From assembly GCF_900112045.1 (NCBI RefSeq), contig NZ_FOJW01000013.1, positions 26,605 through 90,604 on the forward strand: 64,000 nt of DNA. The letters are read 5' to 3'. Position numbers and translations under genes: made by a program. This document shows, in pieces, positions 27,218 to 37,068 of the stretch. The notes beneath the pieces were generated by a model. The model was given only the letters and a program-made list of their open reading frames with translations. It searched no databases and was not told the DNA's origin. Numbering within the stretch: position 1 is the first letter of the stretch; every line of letters starts with the position of its first letter. Source of the DNA: Lentibacillus halodurans. GTDB lineage: Bacteria; Bacillota; Bacilli; Bacillales; Amphibacillaceae.

Positions 27218-27954
27218 TTGCGGTTACGTTATTAATATTTTTGACCGGATGTGCGGCCGACGGGGGAACATTCGGCTTATCTGACCATTATTTGATTGAT
27301 CCATTCTCATATTTTATCAAAAATATGGCATCGCTGTTCGGGGACAATTACGGCCTGTCCATCATTGTTATGACATTCATAATACGCATAACGCTCATGC
27401 CTTTTATGCTCAAACAAATGAAAGGCAGCCGTGACATGCAGGAAAAAATGAAACTACTGAAGCCTGAAATGGACAAGTTAAAGGAAAAGTATAAGAACAG
27501 TAACAACAAAGATGCCAACATGCAGATGCAGCAGGAAATGATGCAGCTTTATCAGAAACACCAGATCAATCCAATGTCATCGATCGGCTGCTTACCCATG
27601 ATCATTCAATTTCCCATCCTGATCGGATTTTATTATGCAATCAGAAGGACACCGGAAATTGCGTCACATTCATTTTTGTGGTTTAACCTTGGGGATGCTG
27701 ATATTTTGATGGCACTGATCGCTATGGCAGTATATTTCATACAATTTAAGGTTTCACAAATAGGCATGGACCCAAATCAGAAAAAACAAATGGCTGTGAT
27801 GGGACTCATCTCCCCCATCATGATTGGTGTAGTTTCTTTTGGGGCACCGGCCGCACTCCCGCTATATTGGGCGGCAGGCGGACTGTTTTTAATTGTTCAG
27901 ACGATTATTGCAAAAAAACTTTTTAATGCGCATAATGCATTATCTAATTCTTAA
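27172..27954 (+). CDS. yidC: YidC/Oxa1 membrane protein insertase (YidC2-type)
   Basis: Inserts and folds membrane proteins. 260 residues, Gram-positive size. Lipoprotein signal ends LTGC (Cys27); the 60KD_IMP domain has IIVMTFIIRITLMPF, whose Arg lies in the hydrophilic groove, the cytoplasmic helical hairpin (residues about 85-120, KMKLLKPEMDKLKEKY), PMIIQFPILIGFYYAI and a C-terminal membrane helix. ATG 27172 follows GAGGAGG by 5-6 bases, and that site is buried in a hairpin. The MifM-like leader implies a second, constitutive YidC elsewhere in the genome, as with SpoIIIJ and YidC2 in B. subtilis. Confidence 0.95.
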   Translation: MEQKSVFTFLGKYSLIAVTLLIFLTGCAADGGTFGLSDHYLIDPFSYFIKNMASLFGDNYGLSIIVMTFIIRITLMPFMLKQMKGSRDMQEKMKLLKPEMDKLKEKYKNSNNKDANMQMQQEMMQLYQKHQINPMSSIGCLPMIIQFPILIGFYYAIRRTPEIASHSFLWFNLGDADILMALIAMAVYFIQFKVSQIGMDPNQKKQMAVMGLISPIMIGVVSFGAPAALPLYWAAGGLFLIVQTIIAKKLFNAHNALSNS

Positions 27955-28032
27955 AAAGGGAACTGCGGGAAGACCATTCAGAAAGATCAGCTATTATTTT
28001 TCAACGTGAAAATGTTACGGGAGGCCAAAGGC

Positions 28033-29148
28033 ATGACAATACCTGTGAAACAAATAAAACTTAGACGAATAAAAATGATGTTGAACGATCCATTCACAAC
28101 CAGTTTTGGAACGATGCAGGAGAAAGAATTTTTTATCACCGAAGTGCTCGATAACGATGGCAACCACGGGTTTGGTGAATCTGTTGCATTCACAAGCCCC
28201 TGGTATAGTGAGGAAACCGTTGAAACAAACCATCATATCATGAAAGATTTTCTAATACAGCGGCTGCGGAAAAACATTCTCCATCACCCGGATGATGTAC
28301 TGGAAGTTTTCAAGCCAATCAAACGAAATAATATGGCGAAATCTGCATTGGAAGGGGCAATCTGGGATCTTTATGCCAAACAAAATCAGATACCACTTGC
28401 TGAAGCACTAGGAGGCACGAAAAAAGAAATAGACGTTGGTATCAGCATCGGAATTCAGCCAAGTGTGAATGACCTGCTGCAAACAATCGATCACTATGTC
28501 AAAGAAGGCTATAAGCGGATCAAGATCAAAATTAAGCCTGGCTGGGACTATGATGTATTAAAAGAAGTCCGGAAGCATTTTCCTGAAACGCCCATTATGG
28601 CGGACGCCAATTCAGCCTACACGCTAAAGGACATCGATCAGCTGAAAAAATTAGATGAGCTGGATTTAATGATGATTGAACAACCTTTGGCACATAATGA
28701 CATTGTCGACCATGCCAAATTGCAGGCCACTCTCGGGACACCCATCTGCCTTGATGAAAGTATTCATTCATTGGAAGATGTCAGAAAGGCTATTGAATTA
28801 AAAAGCTGCAGCATCATCAATATAAAAATTGGTCGAGTCGGCGGTCTGTCTGAAGCAAAACGGATACAGGATCTTTGCCAGAAACATGATATCGATGTCT
28901 GGTGCGGCGGCATGCTCGAAGCTGGTGTCGGCCGGGCACATAACATCGCATTAACGACACTGCCGCAATTCGTACTGCCCGGTGATACAGCCGGATCTTC
29001 GCGTTACTGGAAAAAAGACATCATCAAACCAGAAGTCACTGTACATGATGGCATGATAGCTGTTCCGGACAAACCGGGTATCGGTTATGAAATTGATGAT
29101 GAGGCTTTGGATGCTTTCACTGTAAAGGAAGAAATTTTTAACTTATGA
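28033..29148 (+). CDS. enolase-superfamily enzyme, o-succinylbenzoate synthase / N-acylamino acid racemase
   Basis: 371 residues. Capping domain with [19 protein letters not shown], then a barrel with the KxK acid/base pair in [10 protein letters not shown], metal ligands in [14 protein letters not shown] and CLDESIH, and the second Lys in [10 protein letters not shown]. This set defines the MLE/OSBS subgroup. Proteins of this subgroup make o-succinylbenzoate for menaquinone, or racemise N-succinyl amino acids, or both; no men genes are nearby, so racemase is as likely as MenC. ATG 28033 has GGGAGG about 10 bases upstream; the frame is open to 28006. Confidence 0.88.
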   Translation: MTIPVKQIKLRRIKMMLNDPFTTSFGTMQEKEFFITEVLDNDGNHGFGESVAFTSPWYSEETVETNHHIMKDFLIQRLRKNILHHPDDVLEVFKPIKRNNMAKSALEGAIWDLYAKQNQIPLAEALGGTKKEIDVGISIGIQPSVNDLLQTIDHYVKEGYKRIKIKIKPGWDYDVLKEVRKHFPETPIMADANSAYTLKDIDQLKKLDELDLMMIEQPLAHNDIVDHAKLQATLGTPICLDESIHSLEDVRKAIELKSCSIINIKIGRVGGLSEAKRIQDLCQKHDIDVWCGGMLEAGVGRAHNIALTTLPQFVLPGDTAGSSRYWKKDIIKPEVTVHDGMIAVPDKPGIGYEIDDEALDAFTVKEEIFNL

Positions 29149-29159
29149 GAATCACTAAT

Positions 29160-29198
29160 AAAACGCCCTGCACAATCTACTGTGCAAGGCGTTTTTTA
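29160..29198. terminator. bidirectional terminator
   Basis: AAAACGCC and GGCGTTTT flank a second stem TGCACA/TGTGCA; T runs on both strands. Serves the convergent enolase-family and ppaC genes. Confidence 0.92.
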
Positions 29199-29206
29199 AA
29201 CATTCA

Positions 29207-30139
29207 TTATTTCGTAAATTCCTCTGTCAGATTTGTAACGATTTGCTTCTTTCGGGAGACAACGCCCTTCAGCAGTGCTCGGTTTTGATTATCCAATGTG
29301 ACATCAAATGCTTTTTCAACATTGCCTTTCGCGTTGCCCAATGCCAGAACATCTGAATCGTTTTCCAAAATATCAGTGGCGACAAATAGGAATAGTTCCA
29401 AACCTTTGTCACTGATAATCTGTTCCATTTCTTTTTCAATTGCATCCTGTGATTCATAAATTTGACTGGTATCAACAGCATTAACCTGTGCGATTTGGAC
29501 TTTCGCATCACCCATTGTAAATTCTTTCGCATCCATTGTCACCAGATCAAATGCTGATTTATCACTCAAGTCAGCACCGGCTTTCAGCATTTCAAGACCA
29601 TACGTTTCGAGATCCACCCCAGCAATTTCAGCCAGTTCATATGCAGCCTCCCGGTCCGACTGTGTGCATGTTGGCGACTTTAAAAGCAGTGAATCAGAGA
29701 TAATGGCAGACAACAGCAATCCGGCGTTTTCTTTGGAAACAATCACACCGTTTTCTTTATGCATTTTATTCAAAATCGTAGCTGTGCATCCAACAGGCTC
29801 CGCACGAAAATAAAGCGGCTCCTTCGTTTCAAAGTTGGAAACACGGTGATGATCAATAACCTCTGTGATGCGTACGTCAGCAATATTGTCCACGCTTTGC
29901 TGAAATTCATTGTGGTCAACCAAAATAACGTTATCGACATCATCATCCACTTTTTCGATAAATGCCGGTGCTTCCACACCAAAATAATTCAGCGCAAACT
30001 GTGTTTCACCGTTAATTTCCCCTAGTCTGGCCGGATGCGCCTCCACACCCATCTTATTTTTCAAATCAGCATATACCAAAGCAGAACAAATCGTATCGGT
30101 GTCCGGGCTTTTGTGTCCAAAAATTAAGGTCTTGTCCAT
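29207..30139 (-). CDS. ppaC: manganese-dependent inorganic pyrophosphatase
   Basis: Family II pyrophosphatase, 310 residues: hydrolyses pyrophosphate to phosphate in the cytosol. N-terminal DHH domain with [14 protein letters not shown] and the DHH motif in [11 protein letters not shown]-terminal DHHA2 domain ends [11 protein letters not shown], where the basic residues bind substrate. Single-gene unit with its own terminator. Confidence 0.97.
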   Translation of the reverse strand: MDKTLIFGHKSPDTDTICSALVYADLKNKMGVEAHPARLGEINGETQFALNYFGVEAPAFIEKVDDDVDNVILVDHNEFQQSVDNIADVRITEVIDHHRVSNFETKEPLYFRAEPVGCTATILNKMHKENGVIVSKENAGLLLSAIISDSLLLKSPTCTQSDREAAYELAEIAGVDLETYGLEMLKAGADLSDKSAFDLVTMDAKEFTMGDAKVQIAQVNAVDTSQIYESQDAIEKEMEQIISDKGLELFLFVATDILENDSDVLALGNAKGNVEKAFDVTLDNQNRALLKGVVSRKKQIVTNLTEEFTK

Positions 30140-30213
30140 ATATCATTACTCCTTTAGTGCAAATATCTTTTTCTCTATCTATTAGATTATCATAAAAATA
30201 TGTCGAGTGAATA

Positions 30214-30771
30214 CTAATTTGTTGTGTTTAATGTTTCTGTTGCATTCCAGATTTTATCATAGGTATTATAGTCATTTAATGCAATATCAAGATCATGAAA
30301 TATTCGATGCAGGGAACGTACCCTACTCGAATCCTCCTCATTCATGACTGCATTTGCCAATTCCTGGATATGTTCCAGGTCTTCCTGCAGGGCCCCATCT
30401 TCCACATCCGGCAGCTCTTCGTCAAGGATTTCCAGAATAGCATTTGCTTCCTTTCTTTGCTCGTCCCAATCAAGTGATGAAATACCACCATAGCCAGTCG
30501 TCTCATTATAAAAATCATGCGTATCCGAAACAAATTGCCCAATATCCTGATTTTTTTGGCCAACCGTTCCCCGTACTTCCTCTAAATGCTCAACATCTTC
30601 CTCCGACATATCGTCTGCTTCTGTTGCTTGATCATCACTGTTAAATAACGTCATTGGACCTAGATCAAAGAGATTAAAAAAGAATACAGCGGAAGCTATT
30701 AGCGTTACAGTGATGACACTCGTGAATGTCCATCCGAACCATCCCATTCTGAAACGTTTTCGTTTAGCCAA
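30214..30771 (-). CDS. membrane-anchored hypothetical protein
   Basis: 185 residues: basic N-terminus AKRKRFRMGWFGW, one transmembrane helix (about residues 12-32), then an acidic helical extracellular domain with EDVEHLEEVRG and LEILDEELPDVEDGALQEDLEHI, probably coiled-coil or helical bundle. Start is TTG 30771 with TAGGAGTG 5 bases upstream; the longer frame to 30876 overlaps the upstream gene and lacks a site. Family not recognised. Possibly co-transcribed with the gene at 30873. Confidence 0.65.
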   Translation of the reverse strand: MAKRKRFRMGWFGWTFTSVITVTLIASAVFFFNLFDLGPMTLFNSDDQATEADDMSEEDVEHLEEVRGTVGQKNQDIGQFVSDTHDFYNETTGYGGISSLDWDEQRKEANAILEILDEELPDVEDGALQEDLEHIQELANAVMNEEDSSRVRSLHRIFHDLDIALNDYNTYDKIWNATETLNTTN

Positions 30772-30872
30772 AAAGACACTCCTAACATTGAATTGTTTAT
30801 AGTATGACACACAGGCTATGCATTTTTTTGCACTGCACTTAATAATGCCAAAAAGCCTTATGATATAAATCG

Positions 30873-31382
30873 TCAATCCCTTTCATTATACCATTGAATA
30901 ATGGATTGTTTGATGGCCGCATCGTCTGTTTCCTGTACGCCATATCCGCCAATATAAACAACCCTTACATAATATTCATGTCCACTTTTAAACCTGACCA
31001 AACAGTAGTCCTCTTGAGGTGATGGGGCAATTTCAACAATCGTTTCTCCCTGATATTCATCATAAATCTTGGCCTTTTCATCTTCACCTAAAGTCCATGA
31101 TACTTGCGGCTCTTCCATTTTCCGGGAATACTTCGGCGTATCCTTTTTCTTTGAAGACCCTATTTTTTGATTAATTAGATGCAGCAGTCTAATATTTTCA
31201 GCAAATCCGATGAACAGCATCCCCATGACAAAACCACCGACCGTCCAAACAAAAAAGATTGACCATCCTGCTCCTCCATAATACACATTCGACGTCGTGA
31301 TAATCAGACCAATGATCAGCCCAGCCGCCATTTGGGCTACCCCAATAATAAATAATATTTTGGCAATCATATTTTCATTCAT
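30873..31382 (-). CDS. hypothetical membrane protein
   Basis: 169 residues: two helices at residues about 7-29 and 39-60, a basic linker (KIGSSKKKDTPKYSRK), then a small beta-rich soluble domain (VSWTLGEDEKAKIYDEY ... YYVRVVYIGGYG). I do not recognise the family. ATG has AAGGGGGTAA upstream. Its start codon region lies next to the repeat zone at 31.45-32.08 kb. Confidence 0.65.
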   Translation of the reverse strand: MNENMIAKILFIIGVAQMAAGLIIGLIITTSNVYYGGAGWSIFFVWTVGGFVMGMLFIGFAENIRLLHLINQKIGSSKKKDTPKYSRKMEEPQVSWTLGEDEKAKIYDEYQGETIVEIAPSPQEDYCLVRFKSGHEYYVRVVYIGGYGVQETDDAAIKQSIIQWYNERD

Positions 31383-31452
31383 TTCTAGTTACCCCCTTGT
31401 TTTACACCTGAAGCGACACTGTAGGTTATGTTGCGGTTGAGTCATTGCTGAT

Positions 31453-31514
31453 CTACAGCAATTTTTCTCTAATCTATAGCGCTTCGCTGCAATCTGCAGC
31501 AAATGGAAATGTCT
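31453..31514. repeat. orphan 21-bp repeat array D
   Basis: Three units: CTACAGCA, CTATAGCG and CTGCAGCA begin at 31453, 31474 and 31494 (spacings 21 and 20). The middle unit is nearly the 20-bp CTATAGCGCCGCGCTGAAAT unit of arrays A and B and keeps its shorter length. No NERD gene is present here. Confidence 0.7.
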
Positions 31515-31555
31515 CCTTCTTTATCAAGTCTGTTATGTAAAAATTTAACCATAGG

Positions 31556-32076
31556 ATTAACTGCCCGTAAATGTCCGATTCTGTTCAACTATCATTCAGC
31601 GGAAAGTACACCCGCTGAATGAAGTTTCACTTTATCCCGCATGTAACGGGCAGTAAATCCCCATTTATAAACTGATTTAATATTCAAAATTCAACCGTAG
31701 CATTAACTGCCCGTAAATGTCCGATTCTGTTCAACTATCATTCAGCGGAAAATACACCCGCTGAATGAAGTTTCACTTTATCCCGCATGTAACGGGCAGT
31801 AAATCCCCATTTATAAACTGATTTAATATTCAAAATTTAACCGTAGCATTAACTGCCCGTAAATGTCCGATTCTGTTCAACTATCATTCAGCGGAAAATA
31901 CACCCGCTGAATGAAGTTTCACTTTATCCCGCATGTAACGGGCAGTTAATCCCCATTTATAAACTGATTTAATATTCAAAATTCAACCGTAGGATTAACT
32001 GCCCGTAAATGTCCGATTCTGTTCAACTATCATTCAACGAAAAGTACACCCGCTGAATGAAGTTTCACTTTATTTT
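31556..32076. repeat. 146-bp nested-palindrome tandem repeat, 3.6 copies
   Basis: Copies begin at 31556, 31702, 31848 and 31994 with exact 146-bp spacing and only a few differences; the fourth stops after about 82 bp, next to the FAD oxidoreductase gene. Each unit holds an outer inverted pair ACTGCCCGT ... ACGGGCAGT and an inner hairpin ATTCAGCGG / CCGCTGAAT. No reading frame crosses it. The near identity of copies points to recent tandem duplication of a dispersed palindromic repeat. Confidence 0.92.
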
Positions 32077-32126
32077 TTGCTGATTTTTTCTTATAGTTGA
32101 TGCAGAGAATGAGAAAGGATTTTTTT

Positions 32127-33242
32127 ATGAACAGATTTATTATCATTGGTGCTGGGATACTGGGTGCTTCTACTGCATACAAACTTGCCCAATCGGGGGC
32201 AAAAGTTGTCATCATTGACAGACATGATACTGGGCAGGCCACCGATGCTGCGGCCGGGATTATTTGTCCGTGGCTCTCCCAGCGTAGGAATAAAGCATGG
32301 TACAAGCTGGCAAAAGGCGGCGCACGCATTTACCAAGATTTAATCCGGGACCTTGCTGAAGATGGTGAGACGACAACAGGCTATGCGCAAACCGGGGCGA
32401 TCAGCATTCATACCAATGAGAAAAAACTCACTGAAATGAAGGAACGTGCGCTGAAACGTCGTGATGATGCACCGGAAATGGGTGACATCACGCTTCTTGA
32501 TAAAGAACAAACAAAAGAAATGTTTCCACACCTTGCTGAAGACTATGCATCTGTCCATGTCAGTGGCGCTGCCCGCATTAATGGACGTGCGCTACGGGAT
32601 GCCCTTATACATGGTGCCAAAAAACATGGTGCAAAAATCCATTATGGCAATGCCGAGCTGATCCAAAAGAGATCCCGTATAACAGGCGTTACCGTGAATG
32701 GCCAAACGGTCGAAGCTGATCAGGTCATTGCTGCATGCGGTTCCTGGATGCATGAACTGCTCAAGCCTCTGGATATCTATTTTAAGGGTACATCCCAGAA
32801 AGCGCAAATTTTGCATCTGCAGTCACCTGAAACCGACACTTCCGATTGGCCCGTTGTCATGCCACCCAATGATCAATTCATGTTAACCTGGGACGACCGG
32901 ATTATTATTGGTGCCACCCATGAAGATGATGTTGGCTTTGACAGCCGCGTAACGGCCGGTGGACTTCGCGAAATTTTATCCAAAGCCTTGGAGGTGGCTC
33001 CAGGCTTGGCGGATAACACTGTGCTGGAGGCACGCGTTGGTTTTCGTCCCCACACTCCGGGATACTTACCGATTATTGGCCCACTTCCCGGCTTTGACGG
33101 GCTTCTAGTTGGTAATGGACTTGGTTCCTCAGGTCTTACAACAGGACCATTTGTCGGAACCCAGCTGGCCAATCTGGCACTTGGAAAAGAATTAGAGATT
33201 GATTTGGCTGATTATGATGTCGCCGGTGCTTTAGGCAGCTGA
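32127..33242 (+). CDS. FAD-dependent amine/amino-acid oxidoreductase (DAO family)
   Basis: 371 residues. FAD-binding FIIIGAGILGASTAYKLAQSGAKV, then TDAAAGIICPW, and a C-terminal FRPHTPGYLPIIGPLPG and GLGSSGLTTGP flavin contact, as in DadA, glycine oxidase and sarcosine oxidase relatives. Substrate (glycine, D-amino acid, N-methyl amino acid) cannot be told apart by eye; a link to betaine/sarcosine breakdown is possible in a betaine-making cell. ATG 32127 with GAAAGGA upstream. Its promoter must lie within or next to the tandem repeats. Confidence 0.85.
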   Translation: MNRFIIIGAGILGASTAYKLAQSGAKVVIIDRHDTGQATDAAAGIICPWLSQRRNKAWYKLAKGGARIYQDLIRDLAEDGETTTGYAQTGAISIHTNEKKLTEMKERALKRRDDAPEMGDITLLDKEQTKEMFPHLAEDYASVHVSGAARINGRALRDALIHGAKKHGAKIHYGNAELIQKRSRITGVTVNGQTVEADQVIAACGSWMHELLKPLDIYFKGTSQKAQILHLQSPETDTSDWPVVMPPNDQFMLTWDDRIIIGATHEDDVGFDSRVTAGGLREILSKALEVAPGLADNTVLEARVGFRPHTPGYLPIIGPLPGFDGLLVGNGLGSSGLTTGPFVGTQLANLALGKELEIDLADYDVAGALGS

Positions 33243-33321
33243 TGGCATTTATCACCATCATTTACAGCTAGGAACGGTTTTTCTAATCTTATAGCAGGGA
33301 TAATACGAGGGGGGCATCTCT

Positions 33322-33471
33322 ATGGGGAAAAAAGCCGTTTTGCTCATTGTCGTTTTAACACTGGCTGTATTACTTGCCGGCTGGCTCTTTTTACAACATG
33401 TCATGATTGATTATGATGTAGACCGGGATATATCGCAGCCGGTTCAATCTGAAATCAATAAGAGAACATAA
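33322..33471 (+). CDS. 49-residue single-pass membrane protein
   Basis: Short gene with a good site (GAGGGGGGCATCTCT before ATG). Residues 4-25 are one hydrophobic helix (AVLLIVVLTLAVLLAGWLFL), followed by an acidic then polar tail ending NKRT. It follows the FAD oxidoreductase by about 80 bp and is followed by a terminator, so it may be the second gene of that transcript. Function unknown. Confidence 0.6.
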   Translation: MGKKAVLLIVVLTLAVLLAGWLFLQHVMIDYDVDRDISQPVQSEINKRT

Positions 33472-33488
33472 CTAGTCATATAGGCCAC

Positions 33489-33525
33489 GAAGAGAATCGC
33501 ACACGGCAGGTGCTCTTCTTTTTTA
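33489..33525 (+). terminator. terminator after the small membrane protein
   Basis: GAAGAG pairs with CTCTTC and GCAC with GTGC inside, with a small internal loop, followed by TTTTTT on the plus strand. Confidence 0.65.
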
Positions 33526-33575
33526 CCGTACTTGATGCATGTTCGTTCCCCGGTGCCCAGTGTACTTCCACCACA

Positions 33576-34523
33576 TTACTCCCAGCTTTTCTTGTTGTTA
33601 TCCTCAATGATTCCTAATACAACATCAGAGACTTCAGGGGAACGCAGCAGTTTATCGGTTAATTCAAATTTTACATCATCCGCCTCAGCCAGCGATAAAC
33701 CTTTTGTCAATTCCACAGTGCCTTCCACATGATACGTACGCCCTTCCTGAAGGACGCGCATTTTATAAATATCGACTACCTGCTCTTCTTCCAGCAATTG
33801 CCCGGATATCTTTTTTTCCACTTCTGCCGGCGCTGAAACTCCAATTAACCCAACCATATTATCATAACCGACCCGAAAAGCTACAAACAGCATCAGAACG
33901 CCAATCAGCATCGTAAAAATACCGTCCGCCCGCAGCATTCCAAAAATCTGTGCCAGTAATACGCCAATCAACGCAAATATCGCACCGGATGTAGCAACCA
34001 GATCCTCATAAAACACAAGTCTTGTAGCAGGTGACGCCTTTGGAGCGCTTTTAAACGCCTGCACTAACAACCACCCATCGCGATCCTCTTTCGTTTCTTT
34101 GGTAATTTCCTTCATCGCTTTCACTAAAACAAAACCATCTACCAGAAGAGAGGCTGCAAGCACACCTATGTTCAGCCAAATATTACCGGATTCAGAAGGT
34201 TGCTGAAACAGATGCCATCCTTCTTTAATCGTTTCATATGCCATTACTGTAACAACAACGACAGCAACCATACAAAATATGTTAATAACTCTTCCAAAAC
34301 CGGTTGGGAAACGTTCTGATGGCGGCGCTTGAGCCAGTATGCTGCCCAAAAAAACAAACCCTTGGTTAACGGCGTCTGCCAGTGAATGCATCGTTGTTGC
34401 AAACATAGAACCGCTCCCGCTGAAAAAAGCAGCAGCTCCTTTGATCCCAGCCAGAAACGTATTGCCAAGGGCAGCAACACCAGAAGACGTATTCCCTTTT
34501 TTAACACGTTCTACAAACCCCAT
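33576..34523 (-). CDS. cation diffusion facilitator transporter
   Basis: 315 residues, six membrane helices. First metal-site helix SLADAVNQGFVFLGS (HSLADAVN pattern), a later EDLVATSGAIFALIG helix, and a cytoplasmic C-terminal domain from about residue 235 (KISGQLLEEEQVVDIYKMRV). CDF proteins export Zn, Mn, Co or Fe by proton antiport. The second binding pair is D/E-type rather than the usual H-x-x-x-D, so metal preference is unsure. Start 34523 has AGGAGG 7 bases upstream; the ATG three bases before is equally possible. Confidence 0.85.
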   Translation of the reverse strand: MGFVERVKKGNTSSGVAALGNTFLAGIKGAAAFFSGSGSMFATTMHSLADAVNQGFVFLGSILAQAPPSERFPTGFGRVINIFCMVAVVVVTVMAYETIKEGWHLFQQPSESGNIWLNIGVLAASLLVDGFVLVKAMKEITKETKEDRDGWLLVQAFKSAPKASPATRLVFYEDLVATSGAIFALIGVLLAQIFGMLRADGIFTMLIGVLMLFVAFRVGYDNMVGLIGVSAPAEVEKKISGQLLEEEQVVDIYKMRVLQEGRTYHVEGTVELTKGLSLAEADDVKFELTDKLLRSPEVSDVVLGIIEDNNKKSWE

Positions 34524-34615
34524 CATAAGTCCTCCTGAAACCAATAAAGCTACTAAATAGGATTCTTTAGTGAAGGGATTCTATACATTAAAAAAGGTTC
34601 ATTTCCAGGGTTACC

Positions 34616-36298
34616 TTACATACTCTTTTGCAAAAAATCATAAACCCGATAATTATTTTTTCCTGATTTTTTGGCCTTATAAAGCTGTTTATCAGCATGC
34701 TTCAGCAAAGTATTGGCTGATTCGGGTGAGTATGGTGACGAAATGATAATACCTAAACTGGTGGTTGTATAGAATTCGTTATTTTCAACATGCCACATTT
34801 CATTGATCACCCGAAGAATCCGGCCGGCCACGTTTGTTACATCCTGCTGAGATTTTGCATTCGGCAGCATCAGAATGAATTCATCACCGCCAAGCCGGGC
34901 TAATAAATCGCTTTCACAAATAACACTGCTGATTCGGCGGCCATATTCCTGAATAACTTTATCCCCAATATCGTGACCCATTCGATCATTAATGGTTTTA
35001 AATTGATCCAAATCCATCATGATGATCGCTAAACGTCGTTTCGTCCCCTTTATGGTTTCCAGTTGTGAGACCAGCTGTTCCATAAAGTAACGGCGGTTTG
35101 GCAATCCCGTCAACGGATCGTGATAGGCCATATGCTGAAGCTGCTGTTCATAATCTTTGCGGAGCGTTATATTTCGGGAAACCACCACCATATGGGTAAA
35201 CTGTTCCTCTTCATTATAAACCGGCGTACCACGAAGCTCTGACCATATGTAATCTCCAGTACCGTTTTTTTGCCTGAATTGTTCCTTCCATGTCGTATGG
35301 GTAACGATCGAATGTGTAAACGAATTCTGCAAGTGGTCCACGTCATCCGTGTGGACATTATGCAAAAAGTGCTGGCCAATATATTCATCTGTTTCATGAT
35401 CAAGAACCTCTTTATAAGACGGTGAAACATAAACGATATACCCATACTTGTTGATCATTGTGATTAAATCATTTGAATTATCCGCGATGATTCGAAAATG
35501 ATCTTCACTTTCTCTGTATTTTTTGCCCAGTAAAATTTGATCATTAATATCTTTAAAAATACCATAAATCCCGACAATTGCTCCCTCAATAACAATCGGT
35601 GTGAATTTCACTATGACTTCAACCACTCCGGATGACTTGTGCAGCACACGCAGCTGTCGCATTTGCGGTTTGCCTGATCGGACATTTTTAAATATCTCGT
35701 TGGCAATTTCAATATCATCGGTATAAATCAGATCAGTAAACAGACTATTGCGGATCTCCCTTGTCTGATATCCGAAAACAGACGCTGCGGCATTGTTTCC
35801 ATTGAGTATATTGCCGCTTAAATCCAATGATAAAATAGCATCCAGATTATAATCATAAAGTGACCGGTATTTTTGTTTATTCCGATCCAATTCATTTTTC
35901 GATTTCTGTATTCCGTATTCAGTCAGTTTACGCTGAGTAATATCTTTCACAAGTGCAACAATATGGATACATTGCCCGTTATCGTAAAGCGGGGTTAATG
36001 TTGTTTCCGAATATTTAATACCATCCGGCGACTCATAACTATCTTCATATGTCATGACTTCTTGTAAATCGAGTACTTTCTTGTATTTTTGTGTTAAAAA
36101 TTCCGCTGTCTGTTTTGGATACACGCCATGAAACGTCTTGCCGATTACTACTTCCGTGAGCATTGTGCGTTCTTTTGCCGCATCGTTTAAAAATTCATAA
36201 TAAAAGTTTTGATCCCCATCCACTCTTATGATAAATACCATTTCCCTTATTCCATTTGTGAGCACATTATGAAAAAATCGTGACGCAGCAGCATTCAT
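34616..36298 (-). CDS. PAS-sensor diguanylate cyclase
   Basis: 560 residues with no membrane segment: PAS domains at about 15-120, 140-250 and 265-375 (each ending in a KDITQ/KDIND/SRNIT-type PAC motif), then a GGDEF domain with LTGLPNRRYF and an intact LARLGGDEFILML active site, so it should make cyclic di-GMP from GTP in the cytosol. An RxxD inhibitory site is not evident just before the GGDEF motif. No EAL domain. ATG follows AAGGAGGGACGAAG. Signal unknown. Confidence 0.93.
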   Translation of the reverse strand: MNAAASRFFHNVLTNGIREMVFIIRVDGDQNFYYEFLNDAAKERTMLTEVVIGKTFHGVYPKQTAEFLTQKYKKVLDLQEVMTYEDSYESPDGIKYSETTLTPLYDNGQCIHIVALVKDITQRKLTEYGIQKSKNELDRNKQKYRSLYDYNLDAILSLDLSGNILNGNNAAASVFGYQTREIRNSLFTDLIYTDDIEIANEIFKNVRSGKPQMRQLRVLHKSSGVVEVIVKFTPIVIEGAIVGIYGIFKDINDQILLGKKYRESEDHFRIIADNSNDLITMINKYGYIVYVSPSYKEVLDHETDEYIGQHFLHNVHTDDVDHLQNSFTHSIVTHTTWKEQFRQKNGTGDYIWSELRGTPVYNEEEQFTHMVVVSRNITLRKDYEQQLQHMAYHDPLTGLPNRRYFMEQLVSQLETIKGTKRRLAIIMMDLDQFKTINDRMGHDIGDKVIQEYGRRISSVICESDLLARLGGDEFILMLPNAKSQQDVTNVAGRILRVINEMWHVENNEFYTTTSLGIIISSPYSPESANTLLKHADKQLYKAKKSGKNNYRVYDFLQKSM

Positions 36299-36422
36299 CT
36301 TCGTCCCTCCTTTCTTGCTATATATTTTATGAAATGGATATATTAGTTCCTATTATATACTCTTTTCACAATTTTTCTAGTACTTTCAACCTAATTTTTT
36401 GTATTTTACGGTTATTTCCGAA

Positions 36423-36460
36423 TAAAAAAACTGAGTCTCGCTTTGAAGACTCAGTTTTTG
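36423..36460 (-). terminator. terminator after gtrA
   Basis: AAAAACTGAGTC and GACTCAGTTTTT form a 12-bp stem; the minus strand ends in TTTTTTT 15 bases after the gtrA stop. It is symmetrical enough to work in both directions. Confidence 0.92.
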
Positions 36461-36474
36461 ATGATCGTCTTGTT

Positions 36475-36927
36475 TTATTTAATAAATCGTTTTCCGTAAT
36501 CTTTAAAAACAAAATATTTCACCATAAAAAAGCTGGCTAGGAATGATAGAAGCATGGCCAATCCTTTCGCTATATTATAACGCATCCAATTTGGAACAGC
36601 TATATAATCCAGCCATTCATTAACACCCAGAAAAACAAGATTGCTGACTCCCAGGCTGATAAGCCCCTGAGCGATAAACAGAATGCGCTGGCGGTTGCTT
36701 CCCTGCGCTGACCGTTTAAATGTAATGCTTGCATTCCAGTAATAGCTATTGGCCACTGCCAATGTATACGCGATTGTGTTGTATAATAAAAGCAAAATCC
36801 GATCATCTGTATGGAATAAAATTAATAACAGATTTAACGTCCCAATATCAATTCCTGCATTCGCAAAACCAATCACGCCAAACTGCAGAAATTGTAATGG
36901 GCCACGTTTAGGTTTACGCTGTGCCAT
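36475..36927 (-). CDS. GtrA family membrane protein
   Basis: 150 residues with four helices. FLQFGVIGFANAGIDIGTLNLL and SYYWNASITFKR are GtrA family signatures; family members are thought to flip undecaprenyl-linked sugars or assist glycosylation of wall polymers and lipids. ATG follows CGAGGAG. It lies about 140 bp downstream of sqdX on the same strand and may belong to that transcript, suggesting a lipid- or glycan-surface role. Confidence 0.9.
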   Translation of the reverse strand: MAQRKPKRGPLQFLQFGVIGFANAGIDIGTLNLLLILFHTDDRILLLLYNTIAYTLAVANSYYWNASITFKRSAQGSNRQRILFIAQGLISLGVSNLVFLGVNEWLDYIAVPNWMRYNIAKGLAMLLSFLASFFMVKYFVFKDYGKRFIK

Positions 36928-37068
36928 GGAACTCCTCGTTTCAGAGGTCTGATGCTAGATGCCGGAATAAGGGAAATCGATGAGACAGCAGATTCCATGA
37001 TCCAAACCTTCCCTGATTCAGATGTTTAAACAAAAGGAAAGCTGACTGCATATATCAACTATTTCCTC

